64,000 nucleotides of DNA from Stutzerimonas zhaodongensis (GTDB taxonomy: Bacteria; Pseudomonadota; Gammaproteobacteria; Pseudomonadales; Pseudomonadaceae), in NCBI RefSeq assembly GCF_003696365.1, contig NZ_RFFM01000001.1:496001-560000 (forward strand). The letters run 5' to 3'. Positions 1 to 7,128 of this stretch are shown here, piece after piece. The stretch's first letter is position 1; every line of letters begins with the position of its first letter. A model generated the notes under the pieces. That model was not told where the DNA came from. It saw nothing but the letters and a program-made list of their open reading frames with translations, and made no database searches. Position numbers and translations under genes: made by a program.

Positions 1-164
1 AGATACCAGTCGAAGGTCAATCCGTCCGGCAAGATGGTTGCCGACCAGCTGCTGGAGATCGAGTAGAGAAAGGTCGCGGCCAGTGGTAACAGCAGGATTA
101 GGAAAAGCAGCCAGACCACCATGCGGTGGTACAGCGCACCGCGTTTCGCTTCAGCGGCTCGCAT
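1..164 (-). CDS. ABC transporter permease, N-terminal part (runs off the window)
   Basis: The reading frame starts at an ATG at 164 and is still open at base 1, so only about 54 residues are visible. It opens with a short basic cytoplasmic segment (MRAAEAKRGALYHR) followed by one strong hydrophobic stretch (VVWLLFLILLLPLAATFLYSI), as in the first membrane helix of binding-protein-dependent permeases of the spermidine/putrescine/2-aminoethylphosphonate type. It lies immediately downstream of a second permease on the same strand, so the two probably form the membrane heterodimer of one importer. The ATPase gene is not visible and may lie beyond the left edge. The substrate cannot be told from this fragment. 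Confidence 0.75.
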   Translation of the reverse strand, partial: MRAAEAKRGALYHRMVVWLLFLILLLPLAATFLYSISSSWSATILPDGLTFDWY

Positions 165-1062
165 GGTAGCTCCTCCTGAGCAGCAACTGATGCGCCACGG
201 TGATCACGCCCATCAATCCAACCAACACCATCGCCAACGCGCTCGCCATGTTCGGATCGAGGGAAATGTCTCCGGAAATCATCGCCGCGATGCGGATCGG
301 CAATACGTTGAAGTTTCCGGTGGTGAGGTAGTAAACGGTTGCATAGGCCCCCAGCGCATTGGCCAGCAGGATGACGAAGGTGCCCAGAAGTGCAGGCGTC
401 AATACCGGCAGGCCTATATAGCGCCAGTAGCTCCAGGTCCCCGCACCCAGCAGGGATGCCGATTCACGCCAGTCCTCGCGCAATGCATCGAAGGCGGGGT
501 AGAGCAGCAGCACACCCAGCGGTATCTGGAAGTACGTGTAGAGCACGATCAGGCCGGTCTTGGAGTAGAGGTTGAAATCTTCGATGATCCCGGCCTGCTT
601 GAGCAGGATCGTCAGTGCGCCGTTGAAGCCGAGCAGGATGACGAAGGCGAAAGCCAGCGGAACGCCGGCGAAGTTGCTGGTCATATTGGAAAAGGCCATG
701 ACGAAGTCACGCAACTTCGAATCGACCTGGCGCAACGAGTAGCTACCCAGGATCGCAATTACGATACCGAACAGGCTCGACCAAAAGGCGATCTGCAGGC
801 TGTGCTTGATGGCTTGCAGATAGAACTTCGAGCCGAAGACTTTCTGAAAGTTGGCCAGGCCCCAGCCATCCGCGGTGTTCAGGCTGTTGAGCGTTACCCA
901 TACCAGCGGGGCAATCTGAAACGCGAGAAAAAAAGCGGCGAACGGCAGCAGGCACAGCAGCGCCAGCCATTTGCCGCGCGGTGCTCGCCTGCTTGCCGCG
1001 GTAAGGCTGGCGCCGTCTCGGATGGCCGCGGTCTTGAGGTTGTCTTCCAGCCGCGCTGTCAT
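151..1062 (-). CDS. ABC transporter permease (inner-membrane subunit)
   Basis: This is a 303-residue polytopic membrane protein with about six hydrophobic segments and a conserved permease loop (ESASLLGAGTWSYWRYIGLPVLTPALLG, residues about 185-212), resembling the EAA motif that docks the ATPase. I chose the ATG at 1062 because it overlaps the stop of the upstream hydrolase gene (ATGA), implying translational coupling; a longer frame exists but would run deep into that gene. Its 3' end overlaps the start of the next permease by 14 bases. It belongs to the family that includes PotB/PhnU-type permeases. Together with the binding protein at 1970-3028 it makes an importer for an unidentified small anion or phosphonate-like substrate. 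Confidence 0.85.
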   Translation of the reverse strand: MTARLEDNLKTAAIRDGASLTAASRRAPRGKWLALLCLLPFAAFFLAFQIAPLVWVTLNSLNTADGWGLANFQKVFGSKFYLQAIKHSLQIAFWSSLFGIVIAILGSYSLRQVDSKLRDFVMAFSNMTSNFAGVPLAFAFVILLGFNGALTILLKQAGIIEDFNLYSKTGLIVLYTYFQIPLGVLLLYPAFDALREDWRESASLLGAGTWSYWRYIGLPVLTPALLGTFVILLANALGAYATVYYLTTGNFNVLPIRIAAMISGDISLDPNMASALAMVLVGLMGVITVAHQLLLRRSYHASR

Positions 1063-1862
1063 TTCAGCAGCGCCGGGCACAGTGGCTTGTCGTGCGGCAC
1101 ACCGAGCAGCTGGCACACCGTGCCGCACAACTCGGTCTGCCTGGGCTGGGCTGAAAGGTCGAGGCTGAAGGCCGAGCCCAGCACGAACAGCGGTACCTCG
1201 CGTTCCTCCGCAAGCAGGCCGTTGTGCGAGCGGTCGTTGTTCATGCCGTGATCTGCTGTAACCAGAACCTGATAACCGTCATCCAACCAGCGCTGCAGGT
1301 ATTCGGCGAGCAGGATATCGGCGCGGCGTGCGGCGTTGCGGTATTGAGACGAGTCCAGGCCATACTTGTGGCCGGCGTCGTCGATGTTCATCGGGTGCAC
1401 CAGCAGGAAATCCGGGTTATGTCGCAGCCGCAGGCTCTCCGCGTCGGCGAACAGGTGCGAATCGGGATAGTGGTCCTCGTAATAGAAATGCCCGTGCTGG
1501 ATCGGTAGTTCGGGCGTCTCGCTGTGCCGGTCGCGTGCCGCCTGGAAAGGGGCGCGGTTATAGAGTTCGCTGATCCAGTGATAGGCCGCGGCGGCTGTGC
1601 TCAAACCGGCGTCGCGGGCGTAATGGAAGATGCTGCGCTCGGTGGACAGCCGCACCACGTCGTTATGTACGACGCCGCTGTCGATTGGTGGCACGCCGGT
1701 CAGGATGCATTCGTACAGCGGCCGGGACAGCGCAGGTAGCTCACATTGCAAGCGGTACAGCGCTCCTCGTCCGGCCAGGCAATAAGCCTGCAGATGCCCG
1801 AGCGCGTGCTCTGCGACCTGGTAGCCGAGGCCGTCGAGCACAACGAGGATGGCTTTGCTCAT
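1059..1862 (-). CDS. Alkaline-phosphatase-superfamily phosphohydrolase/phosphodiesterase
   Basis: This 267-residue protein has the metal-binding signature of the nucleotide pyrophosphatase/phosphonoacetate hydrolase branch of the alkaline phosphatase superfamily: an N-terminal VVLDGLG (metal aspartate), a central LTGVPP that probably supplies the nucleophilic threonine, an NIDDAGHKYG segment with Asp and His metal ligands, and TADHGMN near residue 200 with the second Asp-His pair. No signal peptide is seen, so it should act in the cytoplasm. It sits between the binding-protein gene and the permease genes and overlaps the first permease by four bases, which suggests it hydrolyses the imported phospho-compound or an early product. 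It is shorter than typical phosphonoacetate hydrolases of about 400 residues, so the substrate is uncertain. Confidence 0.8.
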   Translation of the reverse strand: MSKAILVVLDGLGYQVAEHALGHLQAYCLAGRGALYRLQCELPALSRPLYECILTGVPPIDSGVVHNDVVRLSTERSIFHYARDAGLSTAAAAYHWISELYNRAPFQAARDRHSETPELPIQHGHFYYEDHYPDSHLFADAESLRLRHNPDFLLVHPMNIDDAGHKYGLDSSQYRNAARRADILLAEYLQRWLDDGYQVLVTADHGMNNDRSHNGLLAEEREVPLFVLGSAFSLDLSAQPRQTELCGTVCQLLGVPHDKPLCPALLK

Positions 1863-1881
1863 TGGACTTTTCCTATCAGGA

Positions 1882-1926
1882 GTGGGCTGCGTTCCGCGTC
1901 AGCCCACACGCTGGCGAGCTGACGCG
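1882..1926. promoter_or_regulatory. Overlapping intercistronic hairpins downstream of the binding-protein gene
   Basis: The gap between the binding-protein stop (1970) and the hydrolase start (1862) holds two perfect inverted repeats that share bases. One pairs GTGGGCTG (1882-1889) with CAGCCCAC (1900-1907). The other pairs CGCGTCAGC (1895-1903) with GCTGACGCG (1918-1926). They share 1900-1903, so only one can form fully at a time. Neither is followed by a U-tract, so neither is a standard terminator. In ABC operons a hairpin here often protects the binding-protein mRNA and raises its level over the permeases; that role is inferred. Confidence 0.5.
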
Positions 1927-1969
1927 GTACACCGCTCGTAACCCTACGATCTGGCCTTTTGGCTGCGGA

Positions 1970-3028
1970 TCACTCCATTTCGATGATGACGTTTTCCTGC
2001 CACTGCTGTGGCAGGGCCTTCGACGTCGCTTCCCAGGCTTCAGCGTCTTCGATTGGCTTGACCTTGGCGTACTGCTCGTTCGGCAGCAGCTTGGCCTGCA
2101 CCTCGGCGGGGAGCGTCAGATGCTCGGCACGAATCGGACGGGCATTGCCCTTGGCCAAATTGATTTGCCCGGCATCGGAGAGGATGTATTCGCGGGCGAG
2201 CTTGGCAGCATTAGGATGCTTGGCCCACTTGTTGATGATGGTCGTGTAGCCGGAAATCACCGAGCCATCCGAGGGGATCACCACTTCGAAGCGGCTAGGG
2301 TCGATCTGGTCGCGGTACGACAGGCCATTGAAGTCCCAGACCACACCGACTTCCACTTCTCCGCGCTCGAGCGTCTGGATCGTCGGGTTCGACAGCGACA
2401 GGCGGCCCTGCTTCGCGATTTCGGCAAAGTAATCCAGGCCTGGCTGGATGTGCTTCTCGTCCCCGCCGTTGGCGATGGCTGCGGCCAGTACACCGTTGAC
2501 GGCCTGAGCCGCAGCGCTGACGTCCCCGATGGCGACCTTGTACTTGCCTTCCTTTAGCTCAGCCCATGAAGACGGCGTTTCCTTGACCAGTTGCTTGTTG
2601 ACGATGAAAGCGATGGAGCCGGTGTAAGCCAGCATCCAGTGGCCGTCCTTGTCCTTGGCCCACTCGGGGATCTGCTCCCAAGTGCTCGGCTTGTATGGCT
2701 GGGTAACGCCCTGTTGGACAGCAATGGGCCCGAACGCGGCGCCGACGTCACCGATGTCGGCTGTGGCGTTATCTTTCTCAGCGGCGAATTTGGCGATCTC
2801 CTGAGCCGAACTCATGTCGGTATCCATGTGCTTGAGGCCGTACTTCTTTTCCAGGTCCTGCCAGGTGTCCTTCCAGTTGGCCCAGCTGTCCGGCATGCCA
2901 ACGCTATTGACCTCGCCTTCGGCGCGAGCCGCGTCTTCAAGGCTTTTCAGGTCCGTTTGTGCAGCATTCGCCGAGGTCACCAGGGCGATCGCTGTTCCCA
3001 GCAGTGAAGCCAGCAGCAGTCGTTTCAT
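1970..3028 (-). CDS. ABC transporter periplasmic substrate-binding protein
   Basis: This 352-residue protein starts with a clear Sec signal peptide (MKRLLLASLLGTAIALVTSANA, cleavage after the ANA), and the rest reads as a class of periplasmic binding protein close to those for polyamines, iron(III) and 2-aminoethylphosphonate: SDAGQINLAKGNARP near residue 285 is typical of the C-terminal lobe in that group. A ribosome site AAGGAGCTTC lies just before the ATG. It is the first gene of the leftward operon and is separated from the next gene by a hairpin-rich gap. An operator-like palindrome lies about 25 bases before the start. The ligand is unknown; the phosphohydrolase in the operon suggests a phosphorus-containing compound. 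Confidence 0.85.
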   Translation of the reverse strand: MKRLLLASLLGTAIALVTSANAAQTDLKSLEDAARAEGEVNSVGMPDSWANWKDTWQDLEKKYGLKHMDTDMSSAQEIAKFAAEKDNATADIGDVGAAFGPIAVQQGVTQPYKPSTWEQIPEWAKDKDGHWMLAYTGSIAFIVNKQLVKETPSSWAELKEGKYKVAIGDVSAAAQAVNGVLAAAIANGGDEKHIQPGLDYFAEIAKQGRLSLSNPTIQTLERGEVEVGVVWDFNGLSYRDQIDPSRFEVVIPSDGSVISGYTTIINKWAKHPNAAKLAREYILSDAGQINLAKGNARPIRAEHLTLPAEVQAKLLPNEQYAKVKPIEDAEAWEATSKALPQQWQENVIIEME

Positions 3029-3050
3029 CAGAAGCTCCTTACGCAGGTCA

Positions 3051-3064
3051 TTGGTCTAGATCAG
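3051..3064. promoter_or_regulatory. Operator-like palindrome before the ABC operon (UTRA-regulator type)
   Basis: TTGGTCTAGATCAG lies directly upstream of the ribosome site of the binding-protein gene. It fits the general TGGTNTAGACCA pattern bound by GntR proteins with UTRA domains (NagR/YvoA, PhnR-like), with one mismatched arm position. A related perfect palindrome lies at the other end of the same intergenic region, next to the divergent regulator gene. Confidence 0.55.
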
Positions 3065-3349
3065 CAGGATGCGAGCCAAATTAGGGGGTGCAGGTGACAG
3101 TTTGATGTCGTTACCTCCGCCATCGCCTGACGGGCGACACTGCGGCTGGGGTGCCGTAGCAAGCCTAGCTCACCTGCAAAGCCTCGCCTGGAGGGGCTTT
3201 CATCAATTTCTTTGCGCCCGAGCAAATCGCTATTCGGATACCCGTGCCTGATGCTGTCGCTGCATTGTCATGCGGCAGTCATCCTTACCCACTAGCCTCA
3301 TCGAGCATCAGCCAGGCAAGCGGAGGCAAATCTGCCCCCTTTTGGCTCT

Positions 3350-3361
3350 TGGACTAGTCCA
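3350..3361. promoter_or_regulatory. Perfect 12-base palindrome before the GntR/UTRA gene (probable autoregulatory operator)
   Basis: TGGACTAGTCCA is a perfect palindrome whose last base is 14 bases before the regulator ATG. It shares the TGG-CTAG-CCA layout of the site at 3051-3064. The rest of the 347-base gap between the two divergent genes (3065-3349) holds no gene that I can support and presumably contains the divergent promoters. Confidence 0.55.
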
Positions 3362-3375
3362 GATGAGTAGAGACG

Positions 3376-4092
3376 ATGCGTGATGAAGTGCCGCGGACGG
3401 TGACTGCGATCTGCAGTTCGCTTCAGGAGCAGATTGGGCACGGTTTGCTTCAGCCGGGGGGGCAGCTCCCCTCCGAACGCAAGCTAAGTGAACTGTTCGC
3501 CACCACTCGCATCACGCTACGCGAAGCGCTGGGGCAGTTGGAGTCCCTGGGCATGATCTACCGCGAAGACCGACGCGGCTGGTTCGTTTCGCCGCCACGA
3601 GTTCTTTACAACCCGCTGGTGCGTAGCCACTTTCACGCGATGGTGGGCGACCAAGGACGGTTGCCAGCAACCGAAGTGCTGTCTGCAAGGCTGCAACCGG
3701 CTACTGCAGATATCTGTTCACGGTTGGAGCTTGCGGCCTTATCGAGCGTTATCCAGATCCGCCGCGCCCGACGCATCGACGGCCGCCTAGTGCTCTACGT
3801 CGAGCACTACCTGAACCCCGTCTATTTTCCAGGCATCCTTGACTACGACCTGACCCGCTCACTGACAGAGCTCTATGCCAGCGAATACGGCATCCACTAC
3901 GGCCGCGTCCGCTTCGACATGGTCCCCACCGCCCTCCACGCCGAAGCCGCCGCCACCCTGCGCACCGCCCCCGGCAGCCCAGCCCTGCGCATCACCCGCC
4001 TCAATCGGGATCAGCATGAGCGAATCATCGACTGCGACATGGAGTATTGGCGGCATGATGCGATTCATGTGTGTGTGGAGGTGCCGGAGTAG
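3376..4092 (+). CDS. GntR-family transcriptional regulator with UTRA ligand-binding domain
   Basis: This is a 238-residue regulator. Residues about 10-75 are the winged-helix domain: LQPGGQLPSERKLSELF followed by TRITLREALGQLESLGMIYR and RRGWFV is the standard GntR signature. Residues about 95-235 form a UTRA domain (chorismate-lyase fold), with YVEHYLNP and ALRITRLNRD recognisable. It is transcribed away from the ABC operon, and matching palindromes lie before both genes, so it most likely represses the importer operon and itself until a ligand binds the UTRA domain. The layout resembles PhnR beside the phnSTUV aminoethylphosphonate genes of Salmonella, but the ligand is not established here. 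Confidence 0.85.
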   Translation: MRDEVPRTVTAICSSLQEQIGHGLLQPGGQLPSERKLSELFATTRITLREALGQLESLGMIYREDRRGWFVSPPRVLYNPLVRSHFHAMVGDQGRLPATEVLSARLQPATADICSRLELAALSSVIQIRRARRIDGRLVLYVEHYLNPVYFPGILDYDLTRSLTELYASEYGIHYGRVRFDMVPTALHAEAAATLRTAPGSPALRITRLNRDQHERIIDCDMEYWRHDAIHVCVEVPE

Positions 4093-4205
4093 GGCTGCAT
4101 GAGTTAGAGCTGTTGCGCTAGATGCCTGTCCAACTGTGTACTGACATGACCTGCCTCACCTGCTGCGGCGCAGCTTGGGCGGTGAAGCATGCCGCCCATT
4201 AGATT

Positions 4206-4255
4206 GATGGCCAGTGGCGCTGTAGGCCGGCGCTTGCGCTGCAGTAGGCAGTCAT
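4206..4255 (-). pseudogene. Possible 5' remnant of another T6SS immunity paralogue
   Basis: Read on the minus strand from 4255, the sequence gives MTAYCSASAG, closely resembling MTAHYSPSAY and MTAPYSPSAY at the starts of the two intact genes just upstream. About 23 of the first 27 bases match the neighbouring copy, and the position 37 bases after a stop codon fits the tandem spacing. Similarity fades after that. This may be a leftover of a further tandem copy; the stretch is short and the call is tentative. Nothing else is visible in 4093-4292. Confidence 0.35.
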
Positions 4256-4292
4256 GAGTGCGTTCTTTGGGTTTTTTCGCGGATGTCACAGG

Positions 4293-5336
4293 TCAGTCGG
4301 CATATTGCACATGTCGAGCCATCAGGTTAAGGCGGCCAGTGATGTCGTAAGCGTTGACCCGTGCCAGATTCTGCGTCAGCCGCGCGTCCCATGTTTCGTC
4401 GTCCATATCGCGCCAATAGCGCTCGGGGCGAGCCGTACGGCGGTCATGTTCGGCTGTTACCGGATCCTGTGCGCGGTGCTGCTCGAACAGCGGGATATCC
4501 GGCAGTGGGCGGCTGGTGTCCATGTAGTTCTGCAGAAAGTCCCAGGCGGCGAAATGCGGCGCCATGCTGGAGTCCTTTGAAACGATGGGGCTGAGGTCGA
4601 TGGCCAGGTCGTGATACCGATGCACCAGATGCAACTGATGCCAGATCAGGCCCTGCCGGTCTGGGCCGCTGCTGATATAGGCATCGAACTCATGAAAGGG
4701 GTAGGAGAACTCACCAATGGTGCCGCTGCGTTTGTGCTCGCCCATATTGTCGTAATCGAAGATAGTGACCATGCCGGTGCGGCGATTGAACTCCCACAGC
4801 GGGCCTTTGGAAGGGCGAACGACGCAGTTGGTCAGCTTGTGAACGACCAGGGAGCCTATGGCCCAGCAGGCGAGGGGGACTAAAAAAGTCCATGCAGTTT
4901 CCTTGATGATTGCCAGTAAGTTAGAGAGATATTCGTCATCTAGAGCAGCAGCACCTACCAGCCAGGTCAATGGTAGAAAAATCGCCATCACCCAAAAAAC
5001 AAAGCGCCCCCCTACCCATAGATAAAACCAGAACAGGCTGCGTTTGGAGAGTGAAGCATGTCGATAGCGTTCGTGATCGATGACCTGGTGGTAATCCAGC
5101 AGTTCGTAGGCTTCTCGTTGCTCCTCCCCTGTTTCCAGCGCATGCTCGTAGCGTTCGACATCTCGCAGACCGGCGGGGGATGTATGGCTCAGCATGCTAT
5201 GGGGCACGATGTCCTCGGTATGGCCCCAGGGCAGGCGCGAGCTGCCAAAGCGGAACAACCAACTGCGCTTGGTCGCTGCTGGCTGGTCGGGAATGCGCGC
5301 CGGCTGGTAGGCGCTGGGGCTGTAGTGGGCAGTCAT
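4293..5336 (-). CDS. Probable T6SS immunity protein, DUF6708-like (tandem copy, last in array)
   Basis: This 347-residue protein is one of several paralogues in the island. It has an N-terminal proline-rich stretch (YSPSAYQPARIPDQP), a conserved RLPWGHTEDIVP block, two hydrophobic segments at about 102-130 and 148-165, and a well conserved C-terminal domain (SKGPLWEFNRRTGMVTIFDYDN, then PDRQGLIWHQLHLVHRY and ending ERYWRDMDDETW). I start it at the ATG at 5336; a TTG at 5345 is possible. It begins ten bases after the stop of the preceding paralogue. The family resembles DUF6708 proteins encoded beside VgrG/effector genes in pseudomonads; a role in blocking a pore-forming effector at the inner membrane is inferred from context and the membrane segments. 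Confidence 0.7.
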   Translation of the reverse strand: MTAHYSPSAYQPARIPDQPAATKRSWLFRFGSSRLPWGHTEDIVPHSMLSHTSPAGLRDVERYEHALETGEEQREAYELLDYHQVIDHERYRHASLSKRSLFWFYLWVGGRFVFWVMAIFLPLTWLVGAAALDDEYLSNLLAIIKETAWTFLVPLACWAIGSLVVHKLTNCVVRPSKGPLWEFNRRTGMVTIFDYDNMGEHKRSGTIGEFSYPFHEFDAYISSGPDRQGLIWHQLHLVHRYHDLAIDLSPIVSKDSSMAPHFAAWDFLQNYMDTSRPLPDIPLFEQHRAQDPVTAEHDRRTARPERYWRDMDDETWDARLTQNLARVNAYDITGRLNLMARHVQYAD

Positions 5337-5345
5337 GGGGTGCAA

Positions 5346-6392
5346 TCAATCGGCATAACGCACATGGCGATCCATCAGGTTGAGGCGGCCGGTGATGTCA
5401 TAGGCATTGACGCGGCCCAGATTCTGCATCAGTTGCGCTTCCCAGGTTTCATCGTCCATATCACGCCAGTAGCGCTCGGAGCGGCCCGTGCGGCGGTCAT
5501 GTGCCGCCGTGGTCGGGTCGTTCGCGCGGTGTTTCTCGAACAGCGGGATATCCGGCAGCGGGCGGCCGATGTCCATGTAGTCCTGCAGAAAATCCCAGGC
5601 GGCGAAGTGCGGAGCCATGCTGGAGTCCTTGGGCACGATGGGGCTGAGGTCGATGGCCAGGTCGTGATAGCGATGCACTAGATGCAGTTGATGCCAGATC
5701 AGCCCTTGGCGGTCGGGACCGCTGCTGATATAGGCATCGAACTCATGAAAGGGATAGGTGAACTCACCGATGGTGCCGCTGCGTTTGTACTCGCCCATAT
5801 TGTCGTAATCGAAGATCGTAACCATGCCGGTGCGGCGGTTGAACTCCCACAGCGGACCTTTGGAAGGTCGAACGACCCAGTTGGTAAACTTATTAACGAC
5901 GAGCGAGCCTATGGCCCAGCAGGCTAAAGGGGGCCCTAAAAACCATGGGGCCGTTTCCAATACAACATCCCAGAATCCTGGTAGAAAACCAGAGGGGCTG
6001 TGGTAAGCGTCTACGGACCACGCGAAAGGTAGTAGAACCAAGAGCACCCAAAAAACAAAGCGCCCCCCTCCTAATAGATAAAACCAGAAGGTGGTACGTT
6101 TGGAGAATGGTGCATAGCGAATACGCTCGTGATCGTTGATCTGGTGGTAATCACGCTGCGCGAACTTCTCTTCCTGGCGAAGCCCGGCGGCCACGTCTTG
6201 TTTGTACTTCTCGTGGGTGCGCAACCCAGCGGGCTTGCTCTGCCGTAGCATGCTGAGTGGCACGATGTCCTCGGTATGCCCCCAGGGCAGGCGCGAGTTG
6301 CCAAAGCGAAACAACCAACTGCGCTTGACCGCTGCCGGCTGGTCGGGAATGCGCGAAGGCTGGTAGGCGCTGGGGCTGTAGGGGGCAGTCAT
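5346..6392 (-). CDS. Probable T6SS immunity protein, DUF6708-like (tandem copy)
   Basis: This 348-residue paralogue is very similar to the protein encoded at 4293-5336 along most of its length. The clearest difference is the segment between the two membrane helices (about residues 118-155), where this copy reads DAYHSPSGFLPGFWDVVLET against ALDDEYLSNLLAIIKET. A ribosome site (AAGGA) lies upstream, and the start is nine bases after the stop of an orphan effector C-terminal fragment, so the pair repeats the effector-then-immunity order of the main locus. Sharp divergence in one membrane loop within otherwise conserved proteins is what specificity-determining immunity genes show. No function has been demonstrated for this copy. 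Confidence 0.7.
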   Translation of the reverse strand: MTAPYSPSAYQPSRIPDQPAAVKRSWLFRFGNSRLPWGHTEDIVPLSMLRQSKPAGLRTHEKYKQDVAAGLRQEEKFAQRDYHQINDHERIRYAPFSKRTTFWFYLLGGGRFVFWVLLVLLPFAWSVDAYHSPSGFLPGFWDVVLETAPWFLGPPLACWAIGSLVVNKFTNWVVRPSKGPLWEFNRRTGMVTIFDYDNMGEYKRSGTIGEFTYPFHEFDAYISSGPDRQGLIWHQLHLVHRYHDLAIDLSPIVPKDSSMAPHFAAWDFLQDYMDIGRPLPDIPLFEKHRANDPTTAAHDRRTGRSERYWRDMDDETWEAQLMQNLGRVNAYDITGRLNLMDRHVRYAD

Positions 6393-6401
6393 GGGGCATC
6401 C

Positions 6402-6722
6402 TTACGGCTGGCTGTCCGGGTGGGTCTGTTCATTGGCCCAGAAGGGCTGCTTGGTTTTTCTGAAGTCGGGTTCATCATGCTGATCAGGGTCGTAACGCAG
6501 GACATCGGTTGGCGATGGCGCCGGGAACACCCAGGTACGCTGCTCACCTTGCAGGATGATCTGTGCGCGTACGGCCAGGGTGTAAGTCTGCCATCGATGC
6601 GGGGGTGTGCGCGGCATGCTCTGTGAGAGCGGCACCTCGTAGAACAGCTCCAGGGCATCGGGGAACAGACGCTGAGCCAGGGGCTGGATGGGACTTAGGC
6701 TATGGCTGCTAATAGTCGCCAT
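6402..6722 (-). pseudogene. Orphan C-terminal fragment of a VasX-like T6SS effector
   Basis: The 106 codons match the last 100 residues of the full effector at 11286-15374: both contain AQR-(L/I)-(F/L)-PD, a conserved VR-Q--L block, a W-FPAP motif and the ending PFWA-E-TH. The in-frame stop upstream (near 6766) and the absence of any N-terminal, coiled-coil or membrane region show that this is a detached 3' end rather than a complete gene. Whether the ATG at 6722 is used is unknown. It is followed directly by an immunity paralogue, as in the main locus. This is the pattern left when an effector tail and its immunity gene are displaced by recombination. Confidence 0.75.
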
Positions 6723-6938
6723 GTCTCTATGGCTAAGGTGATGACTGCTGCTACGCAGCTGGCTATGGGCGCGATATTGTCATTACCCAGGGTGGCCATC
6801 CCACGCAGGTTGCTTTCGATACGCACTCGGATTGAAACCCCTACCCAGGACGGGACTGACAGCGAATAGCCTCTGCCATGAGCGTTCTGCCGATGAATAA
6901 AGTAACGATGTGAGACTTTCTTGGACTGAACAAGTCCT

Positions 6939-6962
6939 GAAATAAATCTGTTCCCTTTCCCC
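6939..6962 (+). repeat. Imperfect inverted repeat, left copy
   Basis: GAAATAAATCTGTTCCCTTTCC matches the reverse complement of 10202-10224 with two small gaps. The motif resembles the AAATAAATCTGTCCCC boundary sequence that I associate with REP-associated transposase (IS200/IS605-like) remnants; that link is from memory. The two copies bracket about 3.3 kb of the island. Confidence 0.4.
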
Positions 6963-6980
6963 TTTCCCCTTTCCCCTTTT
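6953..6980 (+). repeat. Four-copy 7-base polypyrimidine tandem repeat
   Basis: The unit CCCTTTC occurs at 6953-6959, 6960-6966 and 6967-6973, and a fourth copy with a final T at 6974-6980. It is non-coding and could vary in copy number by slippage or form a triplex, but no function is evident. Confidence 0.8.
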
Positions 6981-7128
6981 CCTTGTTACCGAGAGCCATG
7001 GCTCCATCTGGTGCTCTGAGCTCTGTTGCCGCGATAGATGCTTGGAAGCTGTCCCGCCGCCAGGTCCCCGGCTCTGTAGGAACGATTTGCTTGCTCGACG
7101 TCTTTCTCTTAGCCCTTGGTTAAACCAG

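Larger units (their letters stand above)
6723..7128. other. Intergenic region with no supported gene; contains a 7-base tandem repeat and an inverted-repeat half
   Basis: No open frame here has coding character. The stretch holds AAATAAATCTGTTCCCTTT at 6940-6958, which recurs in inverted form at 10202-10224, and directly after it four copies of a CCCTTTC-type unit at 6953-6980. The remainder shows no clear promoter or RNA. Confidence 0.6.

Noticed and set aside
121..1251. A 376-codon plus-strand open frame
   Set aside because: It is the antisense shadow of the ABC permease and phosphohydrolase genes, with Gln/Arg-rich low-complexity composition and no family motif.
4104..4289. A 61-codon minus-strand frame after the last immunity gene
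   Set aside because: It has no coding character and starts within the spacer; the only notable feature in the stretch is a possible paralogue remnant in a different frame.
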